A stretch of DNA of 64,000 nucleotides from Bacillota bacterium (lineage in GTDB: Bacteria > Bacillota > Desulfotomaculia > Desulfotomaculales > Desulforudaceae), in assembly GCA_040757205.1 (NCBI GenBank), contig JBFLXL010000010.1, forward strand, positions 17,712-81,711. The letters are read 5' to 3'. The position numbers and the translations under genes were made by a program. Under the pieces are notes generated by a model. That model saw only the letters and a list, made by a program, of their open reading frames with translations. It made no database searches and was not told the origin of the DNA. Below, piece by piece: positions 37,062-46,320 of the stretch; the stretch's first letter is position 1; every line of letters starts with the position of its first letter.

Positions 37062-37101
37062 CGGTGGTCGGTGGTCGGTGGTCGGTGGTCGGTGGTCGGT
37101 G
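37062..37101. repeat. GGTCGGT tandem repeat upstream of the MFS gene
   Basis: About five to six tandem 7-bp units GGTCGGT just before the MFS ribosome binding site. The same unit recurs at 39480-39520 and inside the cbiO-cbiC linker at 60484-60537. Confidence 0.85.
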
Positions 37102-37128
37102 GGAGACTAACTACCAGGCGGAGGGGCG

Positions 37129-38343
37129 ATGGACACCAGACAGAAAGTGATGCTGGCCGGACTCAGTTCCGTGCCCTTCGTAATGGTCCTGGGCAACTCG
37201 ATGCTGATTCCGATTCTGCCGGATATGGAGCGGGCGCTCGATCTGACTTCGTTGCAGGCGAGCCTCGTGATTACCATGTTCTCGGTGCCGGCCGGCCTGA
37301 TGATTCCGCTTTCCGGTTTTCTTTCCGACTACTTCACCCGCCGGGTCGTCATCATCCCGGCGCTTATCTTGTACGGCCTCGGGGGCCTGGTCGCCGGGGC
37401 GGCCGCCCTGATCGACGCCGGCCCGACGTACGCGCTCATCATCGCGGGCCGGATCCTGCAGGGCATCGGCGCCGCCGGCACCGCGCCCATCGCCATGGCG
37501 CTGACCGGGGACATCTTCAAAGGACAGGAGCGCGGTCCGGCTCTGGGGGTGATCGAGGCGGCCAACGGCTTCGGGAAAGTGATCAGCCCGGTGCTCGGCG
37601 CGGCCGTGGGGCTGATCATCTGGTTCGCGCCCTTTTTCGTGTTTCCGGGCTTGACGGCCCTCTCGGCGGTGGCCGTCTGGCTCGCCGTGAAAGAACCGAA
37701 AAAAGAGAAACAACCGCAGCCGCCAGGTCAGTATTTCCAGGACATCCTGAAGGTGTTCGCGAAGAAGACGCCCCTTTTGCTCTCCTGTTTCCTCGCCGGG
37801 GCGCTGGCCCTGTTCGTCCTGTTCGGGATCCTGTTCTTCCTCTCCGAACACCTGGAGGACCGTTTCCAGCTGTCCCTGATCATCAAGGGCCTGCTCCTGG
37901 CCATTCCGGTGCTGTTCATGTCGGTGACCTCCTTCATCACCGGGACGGTGATCAAACGCCGGGTGACCCTGATGAAGTTTTTGACCGTGACCGGCCTCGG
38001 GCTGATCACGGCGGCGCTGGTGGTGATGCCGCTTTCCGAGAACACCTACCTCTTCTTCACCTCCATCTCGTTCATCGGGATCGGGGTGGGGCTGATCCTG
38101 CCGTGCCTGACCACCCTGATCACCAGCAGCGTGGATGTGACCAAGCGCGGCCTGATCACCTCCCTTTACGGCGGAGTGCGGTTTTTCGGCGTCGCCGCCG
38201 GCCCGGCCGTCTTCGCCCTCTTGATGGACCTGGGCACGCGCCCGATGAGCTGGATCGTGGCCGGGGGCGCGGCCGCCGCCGGTATCGTTTTTCTGATTTT
38301 CGTCCGCACCAGGCTGCTCCGGCAGAACCCCGACTCCGCCTGA
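37129..38343 (+). CDS. Major facilitator superfamily transporter (DHA1-like)
   Basis: 404 residues with about 12 hydrophobic segments split by a charged loop near 190 (KEPKKEKQPQPPGQYFQDI). Features of drug:H+ antiporter-type MFS: LGNSMLIPILPDMERAL in TM1, LSGFLSDYFTRR (motif A) after TM2, GRILQGIGAAGTAPIAMA (TM4) and LGVIEAANGFGKVISPVLGA (motif C). RBS GGCGGAGGGG before ATG. The substrate cannot be told from sequence. Monocistronic. Confidence 0.88.
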   Translation: MDTRQKVMLAGLSSVPFVMVLGNSMLIPILPDMERALDLTSLQASLVITMFSVPAGLMIPLSGFLSDYFTRRVVIIPALILYGLGGLVAGAAALIDAGPTYALIIAGRILQGIGAAGTAPIAMALTGDIFKGQERGPALGVIEAANGFGKVISPVLGAAVGLIIWFAPFFVFPGLTALSAVAVWLAVKEPKKEKQPQPPGQYFQDILKVFAKKTPLLLSCFLAGALALFVLFGILFFLSEHLEDRFQLSLIIKGLLLAIPVLFMSVTSFITGTVIKRRVTLMKFLTVTGLGLITAALVVMPLSENTYLFFTSISFIGIGVGLILPCLTTLITSSVDVTKRGLITSLYGGVRFFGVAAGPAVFALLMDLGTRPMSWIVAGGAAAAGIVFLIFVRTRLLRQNPDSA

Positions 38344-38639
38344 TTCAGAACAAGAGAGGGCGAATAAAACCGTTACCGGACGAACGCTCCTCTGAAAATC
38401 CCCTCTCCCTCTGGGAGAGGGTCAGGGTGAGGGGTATTTTCATCCTCCCGCTGGGGCCGCCGCCGAAGGCGTGGGCATTTGTCTCCTCAGTTCTACCCGC
38501 GGCTTGCGCATAGAATCACAGGGAGGCGCCGTTCCCGAGGTCACAACTTCCCAGTATTATGCATACATTACACCCAAACCATCGAAAAGAGCCGCCGGAA
38601 TACACTGTTTTGGCGCATTCGGCGAAAGGAGCTGGCAGA
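38344..38639. repeat. MFS-comA spacer with REP copy 1 (38393-38446)
   Basis: The hairpin repeat TGAAAATCCCCTCTCCCTCT ... GAGGGGTATTTTCATCC (38393-38446): outer arms GAAAATCCCCTC and GAGGGGTATTTTC pair with one bulge, inner CCCTCT/GGGAGAGGG pairs again. Other copies are at 51697-51751 and 59632-59759. No gene in the rest of the spacer. Confidence 0.8.
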
Positions 38640-39428
38640 ATGGAGAACTGGCGGGAGATGGTCGCTTTTCCGCTCACGGGCCGGAGTAGAAAACCCAGGA
38701 CCAGGGGCCTGACCATGGTGCTGGACAAGGGCCTGGGGCTCGGTGAGACCAAGGACCTGCTGGATATCGCCGGGGACCACGTGGATATTTTGAAACTGGG
38801 GTTTGGGACCTCCGCCCTGTACGGCGACGGCATTCTCCAGGAAAAGATCAACCTGGTTCGGCGGTATGGTATCGATATCTATCCCGGGGGCACCTTCATG
38901 GAAGTGGCCATTGCCCAGGGGAGGCTTTCCCCCTTCCTGCGCGCCGCTAAGCAGCTGGGGTTCACCGCCGTCGAGGTGTCGGACGGCACCCTATTTCTGG
39001 ATCCGGACGTACGCCGTGAAGCGATCACCCTGGCGCTGGAAAACGGTTTCAAGGTCCTGTCCGAGGTGGGCAAGAAACACGGTCACCCGAACTGCCTCGA
39101 CCTCGCCCGGCAGGCCAAACTGGACCTCAAGGCCGGCGCGAGTTGGGTGATCGTGGAGGGCCGGGAATTCGGGCGGGACGTGACGGTCTATGACGGCAAC
39201 GGCCGCGTGCGCGAGGAGCTGCTGGCCATTTTCCTGGAATGCGTGGAGGACCGGAACCTGATTATCTGGGAGGCGCCCCTCAAGGATCAGCAGGAAGAAC
39301 TGGTCGTCAAGTTTGGGCCGGACGTGAACCTGGGCAATATCGCCCCGCAGGAACTCCTGTCGCTGGAAGCGCTGCGCGTGGGCTTAAGGGGCGATACGCT
39401 GCGCCACTGCTACCAGCAAACGGTCTAA
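38640..39428 (+). CDS. comA: Phosphosulfolactate synthase (ComA family)
   Basis: 262 residues from the ATG at 38640 (RBS GAAAGGAG); more codons upstream are open but unsupported. ComA adds sulfite to phosphoenolpyruvate, giving phosphosulfolactate, the first step to sulfolactate or coenzyme M. Barrel motifs seen: TMVLDKGLGLGETKDLLDIA, VDILKLGFGTSALYG, IYPGGTFMEVA, VEVSDGTLFL and VLSEVGKKHG. In Bacillus the homologue YitD is linked to sulfolactate in spores. No comB or comC is adjacent. Confidence 0.92.
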   Translation: MENWREMVAFPLTGRSRKPRTRGLTMVLDKGLGLGETKDLLDIAGDHVDILKLGFGTSALYGDGILQEKINLVRRYGIDIYPGGTFMEVAIAQGRLSPFLRAAKQLGFTAVEVSDGTLFLDPDVRREAITLALENGFKVLSEVGKKHGHPNCLDLARQAKLDLKAGASWVIVEGREFGRDVTVYDGNGRVREELLAIFLECVEDRNLIIWEAPLKDQQEELVVKFGPDVNLGNIAPQELLSLEALRVGLRGDTLRHCYQQTV

Positions 39429-39470
39429 TGCGGTAATAATGGGGTTTGCGGCCGCATAGCCTGGCAAAAA

Positions 39471-39606
39471 GGTCATCGGTCGTCGGGTGTCGGTCGTCAG
39501 GCGTCGGTCGTCGGTTAGCGGCCGTCAGTCTTCATTCGCCGGCCCGACCACTGACCACGGGGTACCCACGTTAGTGGGTCCACTGACCACCGACCACTGA
39601 CCGCTG
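39471..39606. repeat. Fold-back repeat island between comA and the DUF441 gene
   Basis: The left half is a run of GTCGGTCGTC-type units (39471-39530) and the right half a run of CACTGACCACCGACC-type units (39548-39605); the halves are complementary and can fold back on each other. Between them lies GGGGTACCC plus the family hairpin ACCCAC-GTTA-GTGGGT (39564-39579). This links the 7-bp and 18-bp repeat families in one island. Confidence 0.75.
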
Positions 39607-39625
39607 ACCACCCAAACGGCAGGCG

Positions 39626-40084
39626 ATGCCCGTGACCTCCGAATTGATTCTGGCGGCGCTGTTGGTGGCCGGTGTCCTGGCCAAATCGCACCTGCTGGCC
39701 GCCGCCGCCTGCATACTGCTGTTCATCAAGCTGGCCAGGTTCGACCCGGCTTTCAACTTCCTGGAACAAAAGGGGCTGGAACTAGGCCTCCTGATCCTGC
39801 TGCTCACCATCATGGTGCCGCTGGCCAACGGCAGAATCAGTACGCACGACATCATCTACAACTTAACCTCCGTTCCGGGGCTTTTGGCCATCCTGGGCGG
39901 CGCCCTGGCCACCCACCTCAACAGCCAGGGCCTGCAGATGATGCAGGCCGACCCGGCGATCATCTTCGGTCTTGTTTTTGGGTCTATCTTTGGGATTCTC
40001 TTCCTGGGCGGAATGCCGGTGGGGCCCCTGATGGCGGCGGGCATCGCCGCCCTGTTCATGGAGTTCTTCAAGTACACCCGCTAA
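39626..40084 (+). CDS. DUF441 family membrane protein (UPF0756)
   Basis: 152 residues, four hydrophobic segments. The family is recognised from LEQKGLELGLLILLLTIMVP, LAILGGALATHLNSQGLQMM and the C-terminal SIFGILFLGGMPVGPLMAAG. Function unknown. The start is close to the upstream repeat island (CACCCAAACGGCAGGCG before ATG); the RBS is weak. Confidence 0.88.
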   Translation: MPVTSELILAALLVAGVLAKSHLLAAAACILLFIKLARFDPAFNFLEQKGLELGLLILLLTIMVPLANGRISTHDIIYNLTSVPGLLAILGGALATHLNSQGLQMMQADPAIIFGLVFGSIFGILFLGGMPVGPLMAAGIAALFMEFFKYTR

Positions 40085-40165
40085 CCCCGGGGTCAGACCG
40101 TTAAAGGGGGTCCTTCCTAATCAGTCCATTACGCCCAAGATCTTCGCCGCAACACGCCTTTTGGA

Positions 40166-41458
40166 CTATAACGGGAATTGCCGGTCCATCTTTTTGTGCT
40201 TGAAGCTCCTGGCGCGGCCGGCGTAGTCCGCCACGATATGGCCGTCCCCGATCAGTTTGTATTTGTAGATGACCAGCCCGTCCAGGCCGACCGGACCCCG
40301 GGAGTGGATCTTCCCGGTGCTGATGCCCACCTCGGCCCCAAACCCGTAGCGGAAGCCGTCACTGAAGCGCGTGGAACAGTTCCAGAAGACGTTGCCCGCG
40401 TCGACGTAGTCCATGAACCGGGCCGCCCTCTCCCGGTCGCGGGTGATGATGCTGTCGGTGTGGCCGGACCCGTACCTGTTGATGTGCTCGATCGCTTCAT
40501 CCAGCCCCGAGACCACTTTGACGGAAAGTTTGTAGTCCAGGTATTCGGTCCTCCAGTCCTCTTCCGCAGCGGGGGCGGCGGGAATAACCGCGCGGGTTCG
40601 GGGACATCCTAAAAGCTCCACCCGGTCCCCAAGTGTTTGCCGCAGGGCCGGCAAAAACTCGCGAGCCGCCTTTTCGTGGACCAAAAGCGTCTCCGTCGCG
40701 TTGCATACGGCCACATACTGGGTCTTGGCGTCCACCACGATCCTGACCGCCATGTCCAGGTCCGCGCCCTCATCAACATAGCAATGGCAGATGCCGTCCG
40801 CGTGGCCCAGCACCGGGATGCGCGAATTATCCATGATGTACCGGACGAACTCATTGGAACCCCGCGGGATTACGAGGTCGATGTACTCGTCCATCTTCAG
40901 CATCTCGCTGACGTCGTCACGCGTTTCCAGCAGCGCAAGCCAGTCTCGGGCAATGCCGGCTTCGTCCGCCGCCTTGGTAATGACCTCGGCCAGAATCCGG
41001 TTGGTTTCCTTGGCTTCGGAGCCGCCTTTGAGCAGCACGGCGTTGCCGCTCTTGAGGCCAAGCGTCGAAATCTGCACCAGCGCGTCCGGCCGCGACTCAA
41101 AAATGACCCCGATAACCCCGATCGGACAGGTCACCTTGTAAAGCTCCAAACCCTCGTCCAGCTCGGTGGAAAGAAGGGTCCGGCCGACCGGGTCGTCCAG
41201 GCTGATCAGGCTTTTTACGCCGTCGACCGCGTCCCGGATCTTGGCCTCGTCAAAGGCCAGCCTTTTCAGCAAGGGCGCCGGGAGATTCTCCGCCTTCGAC
41301 CTTTCCAGGTCTTTGCGGTTGGCGGCCGAAATTTCCGCCTTGCGTTCCTCCAGGGCCGCGGCGATGCGGGCCAGGGCGTTGTCCTTCATTTCCGCTGGCG
41401 TACCGGCCAGCCTGATGGACGCTTCCCGCACCCGTGGCGCCAGTTCACGCATACTCAT
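40166..41458 (-). CDS. proA: Gamma-glutamyl phosphate reductase (proline synthesis)
   Basis: 430 residues, normal length. Aldehyde-dehydrogenase fold with catalytic Cys in YVAVCNATETLLVHE, GVIGVIFESRPDALVQISTL, LKSGNAVLLKGGSEA, VIPRGSNEFVRYIM and FGAEVGISTGKIHSRGPVGL. ATG with RBS GGGAGGGGGATCGAAT. proB is not adjacent. GGGGTCAGACC lies beyond its 3' end (40087) and the inverse GGTCTGACCC 200 bases upstream (41661). Confidence 0.96.
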   Translation of the reverse strand: MSMRELAPRVREASIRLAGTPAEMKDNALARIAAALEERKAEISAANRKDLERSKAENLPAPLLKRLAFDEAKIRDAVDGVKSLISLDDPVGRTLLSTELDEGLELYKVTCPIGVIGVIFESRPDALVQISTLGLKSGNAVLLKGGSEAKETNRILAEVITKAADEAGIARDWLALLETRDDVSEMLKMDEYIDLVIPRGSNEFVRYIMDNSRIPVLGHADGICHCYVDEGADLDMAVRIVVDAKTQYVAVCNATETLLVHEKAAREFLPALRQTLGDRVELLGCPRTRAVIPAAPAAEEDWRTEYLDYKLSVKVVSGLDEAIEHINRYGSGHTDSIITRDRERAARFMDYVDAGNVFWNCSTRFSDGFRYGFGAEVGISTGKIHSRGPVGLDGLVIYKYKLIGDGHIVADYAGRARSFKHKKMDRQFPL

Positions 41459-41673
41459 ATTCGATCCCCCTCCCGGTATTTTACCACATGAAGCCCAAGG
41501 CCTGGACCGTTGTCTCGGGCGTTCAGGACTGACGCGCGAAAAATGGCCGCAACAGCGGGGGAATTATCTCGCACCAGTCCCTGGAAACCTTGATATGGCT
41601 CTCGTTATAAAGGCCTTGCGTCAGTCCTGACCCTTGTCCAGGGCGTTTCTTGAAGTTTTGCGGTCTGACCCTG
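41459..41673. repeat. proA-cysK spacer with inverted repeat 41523-41535 / 41618-41630
   Basis: TCAGGACTGACGC and its exact complement GCGTCAGTCCTGA are 82 bases apart; TGGACC-TTGTC-like bases outside them are partly symmetrical too. It could be a degraded MITE or insertion remnant. No gene. Confidence 0.4.
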
Positions 41674-42582
41674 TTAGGGGGAGCACTTGGCGCAGATGGA
41701 ACGAAAGAGCGTGGTGCTCAAGTACCGCTCCCCGCGGTCCGGCAGGATGACCACCACGGTGCCCGAATCCATCTCCTCCGCGACCTTGAGCGCCCCGACC
41801 ACCGCGGCGCCGCTGGACATCCCCACGAAGATCCCGAGCCTGGTGGCTAAAAGCCGCGCCATGGCGAACGCGTCGTCGTCCAGCACCGTTACCTTGCCGT
41901 CCAAGGCCTCAGGCTGATAGATGCCCGGCACGATCGCCTCCTGCATGTTTTTCAGCCCCTGAATGGCGTGGCCCATGACCGGCTCCACGCCGACCACCCG
42001 GGCCGCGGGCTTCTTCTCCCGCAGGTAACGCGCCACCCCCATCAGGGTGCCGGTCGTGCCCATGCCGGCGACCACCGCGTCGACCGCACCATCTGTCTGG
42101 CCGTAGATCTCCGGACCGGTGGTCTCGTAGTGGGCCAGCGGATTGTTGGCGTTTTCGAACTGGTTGAGCATGAAGTACCGCTCCGGCTCTGCGGCGGCCA
42201 TCTGGAGCGCCCTCCTGATGGCCCCGTCCGTGCCTTCTTCCGCCGGGGTCAGGATGGTTTCCGCGCCGAACGCCTCCAGCATCCGGCAGCGCTCCACGCT
42301 GACGCACGCCGGCATCACCAGCTTGGTGTGGTAGCCCTTGGCCGCCCCGATCATCGCGAGGGCGATCCCGGTGTTGCCGGACGTCGGCTCCAGGATGGTC
42401 TGGCCCGGAACAAGCCGTCCCGCCTCCTCGGCTTTCTTCAGCATGTAGTAGGCCGGACGGTCCTTGACGGAACCCCCTGGATTGCAGCCTTCCATCTTCG
42501 CCAGGATTTTCATCCCGGGCTTCGGGCTCAAGGTCTTCAATTCAACCAGCGGCGTATTGCCGATGAGGGACAGGATGTCCAT
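41674..42582 (-). CDS. cysK: Cysteine synthase (O-acetylserine sulfhydrylase family)
   Basis: 302 residues from the ATG at 42582 (RBS TTTGGAGGCGGG); upstream codons are not family-like. PLP fold type II: IGNTPLVEL, the PLP lysine in NPGGSVKDRPAYYML, EPTSGNTGIALAMIGA, GMGTTGTLMGVARYL and GMSSGAAVVGAL. The C-terminus CAKCSP contains a CxxC-like pair. No cysE or T-box seen upstream. Confidence 0.93.
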   Translation of the reverse strand: MDILSLIGNTPLVELKTLSPKPGMKILAKMEGCNPGGSVKDRPAYYMLKKAEEAGRLVPGQTILEPTSGNTGIALAMIGAAKGYHTKLVMPACVSVERCRMLEAFGAETILTPAEEGTDGAIRRALQMAAAEPERYFMLNQFENANNPLAHYETTGPEIYGQTDGAVDAVVAGMGTTGTLMGVARYLREKKPAARVVGVEPVMGHAIQGLKNMQEAIVPGIYQPEALDGKVTVLDDDAFAMARLLATRLGIFVGMSSGAAVVGALKVAEEMDSGTVVVILPDRGERYLSTTLFRSICAKCSP

Positions 42583-42981
42583 TTGTTTCCCGCCTCCAAA
42601 AAATGTTACTGGGTAGGGTTTTTCACCCCGCCCGGTTCCCTTTCCTGCATTTTCACTGGTTATGATGAAAGTTCTCATCGTATACCCGGCCATCTGGCGG
42701 CAAACCATATGCTCAACGGCGCAATCACCAACAGCGGAAAAACAAACGGCCAGACCGGCACGTCCACCCTCAAACCAACTCCTGCTTGTGGTGGCGCCGG
42801 TTTATCCGCCCAGCCTTCAGCATAGCAAATACCCACTGGAAACACAAACCGGCTCCCGAAGCCGGGCGGCGGGCTGGGACTTGTAGTTCAAACGGGCTCC
42901 GGCGCCACGGGGGACGGGTTAGTGCGTGAACCGCCAGGTCGCCAGCCAGGCGCGGAACTCCCGGACCTTGCCTTGATGCGC
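42583..42981. other. cobU-cysK spacer
   Basis: About 400 bases. Apart from a possible 30-codon small ORF (42675-42767) I see no gene, riboswitch or clear terminator. Confidence 0.4.
42675..42767 (-). CDS. Possible 30-residue single-span membrane peptide
   Basis: GTG start with AGGAGTTGGTTTGAGG upstream; reads VDVPVWPFVFPLLVIAPLSI then WFAARWPGIR. One hydrophobic span with a positive C-terminal end, compatible with a small membrane protein. No family recognised and no second line of support. Confidence 0.25.
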   Translation of the reverse strand: MDVPVWPFVFPLLVIAPLSIWFAARWPGIR

Positions 42982-43545
42982 TCAAGATCCCGTCTTGATC
43001 AGAAGCGGGATACCGGCCACCATCAGGAAAACCTCTTCCGCCTCCCGCGCCAGCAACTGATTGGCCACCCCCAGAGCGTCCCGGTAGCGGCGGGCCAAGG
43101 CGTTGTCCGGGACAATTCCCATTCCGACCTCGTTGGAGACCACAATGCAGCAGACCCGGTGCTCTCCCGGGATCCGCACGATTTCCCCTATTTCCCGGCG
43201 CACCGCTTCCAGGCCGGCGTCCGGCTCCAAACCGGCAACCGTGACCGCCGGGCCGGACAGTAAGACGTTGGCCACAAGCATCGACATGCAATCCACGATC
43301 ACGGTTTGCACACCGTCGAGATGCCCGGCCAGATTCTGCCCCACCCTAAGCGGAGTCTCCAGCAGGTGCCAATCCGCAGGCCGTTCCCGGCGGTGGGCTT
43401 CGATGCGCGCCCGCATTTCCGGATCCCGCGGTTCAGCGGTCGCGACGAAAAGCACGCGGCCGGACTCACGGTGGGCCATGTCCAAGGCCAAGCGGCTTTT
43501 GCCGCTCCTGGCGCCGCCAAGAATCAAGATCATTCCCGGCCTCAC
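42982..43545 (-). CDS. cobU: Adenosylcobinamide kinase / adenosylcobinamide-phosphate guanylyltransferase
   Basis: 187 residues from a GTG at 43545 (RBS GGGAGG); an ATG 12 bases later is an alternative. P-loop ILGGARSGKSRLALDMA, the catalytic His region ARIEAHRRERPADWHLLETP, VDCMSMLVANVLL and VVSNEVGMGIVPDNALARRY. Phosphorylates and activates adenosylcobinamide for nucleotide loop assembly. Last gene of the btuF-cobU unit. Confidence 0.95.
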   Translation of the reverse strand: MRPGMILILGGARSGKSRLALDMAHRESGRVLFVATAEPRDPEMRARIEAHRRERPADWHLLETPLRVGQNLAGHLDGVQTVIVDCMSMLVANVLLSGPAVTVAGLEPDAGLEAVRREIGEIVRIPGEHRVCCIVVSNEVGMGIVPDNALARRYRDALGVANQLLAREAEEVFLMVAGIPLLIKTGS

Positions 43546-43547
43546 TT

Positions 43548-44297
43548 TTACGAAACCTCCCAGGCGAAAACCGCAATCACCAGGACGGCAGTCTCCACAA
43601 GTTCGCAAGTCATCCCGTAAGTGTCCCCGGTCAGGCCTCCGAGCCGGCGGGTCAACCACCACCCCAGGCCCAGGGCCAGGGGGATTACGGCCGCCAAAAA
43701 CACGGCCTGTTGCCACCGCAGCAGTACGAAAACCAGGGCCAGGCTGAAAACCGTGGCCGCCACCAGTCCTGGAACGCCTGCACCCCGCTTGAGCCGGTAG
43801 CCGAGGCCGCCGGGACCGCGTGCGTACGGGAAGACGGTTATTACCAGCGTCATGGCCCACCGGCCCAGGAGCGGCGCTGCAATCAGGGCCGCCGGCAACG
43901 CCTGCGGCTCCAGGGAAGCCAGGGCCGCAAATTTGAGCATCAATAGGCCTGCAACTCCGACCACCCCGTACGCGCCGGTCGTCGCGTCTGCCATAATGGC
44001 CAGCCGACGCTCCGGAGTCATTCCGGACAACCCGTCAAAGGTATCGGCGAGTCCGTCCAGGTGCAAAGCCCCGGTCGCCGTCACCCAGGCGAGAAGGAGC
44101 AGTGCACCGCGCAGTAGTTCGGGCCGGTCTGCCAGCAACAAATCAAGCCCCGCAAGCGCCACGCCCAGGAGGGCTCCGACCAGGGGAAAAAACATAGCCG
44201 CGCCGCCCAGTTCCACAGCGGTGGGAGCTTTGCGGCCCAGGGGCAAAACGGTGAGCAACCGCACCGCGGCCAGAAAGGAACCGGTCAACGCTCTCAA
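43548..44297 (-). CDS. cobS: Adenosylcobinamide-GDP ribazoletransferase (cobalamin synthase)
   Basis: 249 residues from a TTG at 44297 that overlaps the cobT stop (TTGA). Joins adenosylcobinamide-GDP and ribazole at the membrane. Signature LHLDGLADTFDGLSGMTPER with the metal-binding Asp residues, GAYGVVGVAGLLMLKFAAL, and several membrane spans. Overlaps or abuts cobT and cobU. Confidence 0.94.
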   Translation of the reverse strand: MRALTGSFLAAVRLLTVLPLGRKAPTAVELGGAAMFFPLVGALLGVALAGLDLLLADRPELLRGALLLLAWVTATGALHLDGLADTFDGLSGMTPERRLAIMADATTGAYGVVGVAGLLMLKFAALASLEPQALPAALIAAPLLGRWAMTLVITVFPYARGPGGLGYRLKRGAGVPGLVAATVFSLALVFVLLRWQQAVFLAAVIPLALGLGWWLTRRLGGLTGDTYGMTCELVETAVLVIAVFAWEVS

Positions 44298-45361
44298 TTC
44301 AAGTCGTCCCTTGCCCGGGAAACACCGGCATCCTGGAACGTGGCCATCTCCGCCTGGATTGCCGCCGCCGCGGCCACCAGGGACATTCCCAGGCAAGCCC
44401 CGGTACCTTCCCCCAGCCTCATCCCAAGGCAAAGCAAGGGCTCCAGTCCCAGATGCCGGAGGAGTGCGAGGTGTCCGGGCTCGGCGGAAAGGTGGCCGGC
44501 AATCAGATAGTCCCGCACCCGGGGGGCCAAACCTACGGCGATCAAAGCCGCCGCCCCGGACACAAAACCGTCGATGACAAGCGGAATCCGGTGGGCGGCG
44601 GCCGCCAGGACGACACCGGCCAGCGCTCCGATTTCGAATCCGCCGACTTTGGCAAGTACGTCCAGAGGATCGGCCGGATCGGGTCTTGAGACCGCCAACG
44701 CCTTCCGGATCACCGCACACTTCCTGGCCAACCCGGCATCGTCAAGACCGGTACCCCTACCGGTTACCTCCTCCACCGGTTTTCCCGTCAGCACCGCGCA
44801 AATAGCGCTGCTCGGCGTGGTGTTGCCGATACCCATGTCCCCGGTGGCGGCAATATCCACGCCCCGAGACAGTTCCGCTTCCAAAATCTCGATTCCGGTT
44901 TGCACCGACGCTTCGGCTTCTGCACGGCTCATCGCCGGTTCAACGGCCATATTTTTGCTGCCGGCGGCGATCTTTTTCGAAATGAGGCAGCCCAATACAC
45001 CAGCGTCCGCCTTGGTGCCCACGTCCACCACCACCACCCGGGCGCCGACCTGCCGGGCCAGGACGTTAATGCCGGCCCCCCCGCGCTCGAAGTTGAGCAT
45101 CATCTGGGTGGTCACCTCTTGCGGGTAAAGACTGGTTCCCTCCTCCACCACACCGTGGTCGGCGGCGAGCACGAAGACCGTCTTCCGGTCCAGCCGCGTA
45201 TTGACCCGTCCCGTAATGCCGGAAACCAGCACCCCCAGGTCTTCCAGGCGCCCCAGACTGCCGCGGGGCTTGGTCAAATCATCCTGTCTCTCCCGCGCAG
45301 CGCCCATCGCGGCCCGGTCCAAAGGACCGATGCGGTTTATTGTTTGTCTTAAAACATCCAA
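44294..45361 (-). CDS. cobT: Nicotinate-nucleotide--dimethylbenzimidazole phosphoribosyltransferase
   Basis: 355 residues from a TTG at 45361 (RBS CGGGAGGGGC); longer open frame upstream overlaps cbiB and is rejected. Motifs: LTKPRGSLGRLEDLG, VFVLAADHGVVEEGTSLYPQ, FERGGAGINVLARQ, ATGDMGIGNTTPSSAI, GGFEIGALAGVVLAAAAH and LGMRLGEGTGACLGMSLV. Activates the lower ligand base of B12. Confidence 0.95.
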   Translation of the reverse strand: MDVLRQTINRIGPLDRAAMGAARERQDDLTKPRGSLGRLEDLGVLVSGITGRVNTRLDRKTVFVLAADHGVVEEGTSLYPQEVTTQMMLNFERGGAGINVLARQVGARVVVVDVGTKADAGVLGCLISKKIAAGSKNMAVEPAMSRAEAEASVQTGIEILEAELSRGVDIAATGDMGIGNTTPSSAICAVLTGKPVEEVTGRGTGLDDAGLARKCAVIRKALAVSRPDPADPLDVLAKVGGFEIGALAGVVLAAAAHRIPLVIDGFVSGAAALIAVGLAPRVRDYLIAGHLSAEPGHLALLRHLGLEPLLCLGMRLGEGTGACLGMSLVAAAAAIQAEMATFQDAGVSRARDDLN

Positions 45362-46320
45362 AAGTCTTGCCCCTCCCGGATAACGTATTTTAACATTCCA
45401 ATCACAGCCGCGGCGCCTAAAATCCCAATCCAGAGAAAGGCAGCCGCCCTGGTCACCTGCAACGCCGCATTGACTAAAGACGCGTCCGGGACTTTGCCGC
45501 CCGCCCCCAAGGAATAAACACCCGGCTTGCACAGTCTTACCTGAAGCGCCCCGGCCATAGCGCTCATCGGCCAGCCCCCATTGGGACCGGGCGTAAGCCG
45601 GTGGTCGCGCCACATGCTCCGCCAAGCCCCCCCCGCGAAAAAACCCCCGAGCGGCGCCGCCATAACTATTAGAAGGCCGGTCAGCCGGGCCGGAACAAGG
45701 TTCAGGATATCATCCGCCCGGGCCGCAAATTTCCCCAGATACTCATACCGGCCGCCACGGTAACCGAGCATGGCGTCGGCCGTGTTGACCGCGCGGTAGA
45801 CAAAGGCGCCCGGCACGCCGGCCAGCAGGAAGTAGAAGGTCGGGGCCACGAAACTATCGTTGATGTTCTCCGCCAGCGACTGGATGGTGGCGGCATACAT
45901 GTCGGCATCACCAAGATTCCCGGTGTCCCGGCTCACCAACGCCCGCAAGGCGGCCCGTGCTTCCTCCGTTCGCGAACCGGCCAGGTGTTCGCGCACCAGC
46001 CGGGCGGCATTAAGCAGTTCCCGCAGGGCAAACGCCGGTTTAAGGCAAAGCCCGGCAACCGCCAGGTAACACCAGACACCGAAAAAGGCTTTCGCCCAAT
46101 TCAGTATCAGGGTCACAGCGCCAGCAAACAGTGACGCGGTCACCGCGACGATGAGGAACCCGGCCAACAACCGACCCCCGGCCCCGTTCGGAGCGATCCG
46201 CTCCCCCAACGCTATCAGCCCGCCCATCCAAACCACGGGATGAAACCGCCGCGGCGGTTCACCCACGACAAGGTCGATGAACAGGGCCACCGCCAACACA
46301 CCTGCCTCAATCAGCCCCAT
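45349..46320 (-). CDS. cbiB: Adenosylcobinamide-phosphate synthase
   Basis: 323 residues, membrane protein. DLVVGEPPRRFHPVVWMGGL near the N-terminus, RDTGNLGDADMYAATIQSLAENINDSFVAP (two segments) and GPNGGWPMSAMAGALQVRL are CbiB hallmarks. Attaches aminopropanol phosphate to cobyric acid. Start at 46320 overlaps the cobQ end by 14 bases. Confidence 0.95.
   Translation of the reverse strand: MGLIEAGVLAVALFIDLVVGEPPRRFHPVVWMGGLIALGERIAPNGAGGRLLAGFLIVAVTASLFAGAVTLILNWAKAFFGVWCYLAVAGLCLKPAFALRELLNAARLVREHLAGSRTEEARAALRALVSRDTGNLGDADMYAATIQSLAENINDSFVAPTFYFLLAGVPGAFVYRAVNTADAMLGYRGGRYEYLGKFAARADDILNLVPARLTGLLIVMAAPLGGFFAGGAWRSMWRDHRLTPGPNGGWPMSAMAGALQVRLCKPGVYSLGAGGKVPDASLVNAALQVTRAAAFLWIGILGAAAVIGMLKYVIREGQDFWMF

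Noticed and set aside
37071..38513. 480-codon plus-strand frame overlapping the MFS gene
   Set aside because: Arg/Pro-rich shadow frame; the frame at 37129 encodes the membrane protein.
42583..42981. A third cobalamin riboswitch upstream of cysK/cobU
   Set aside because: The conserved blocks seen in the other two riboswitches are absent.
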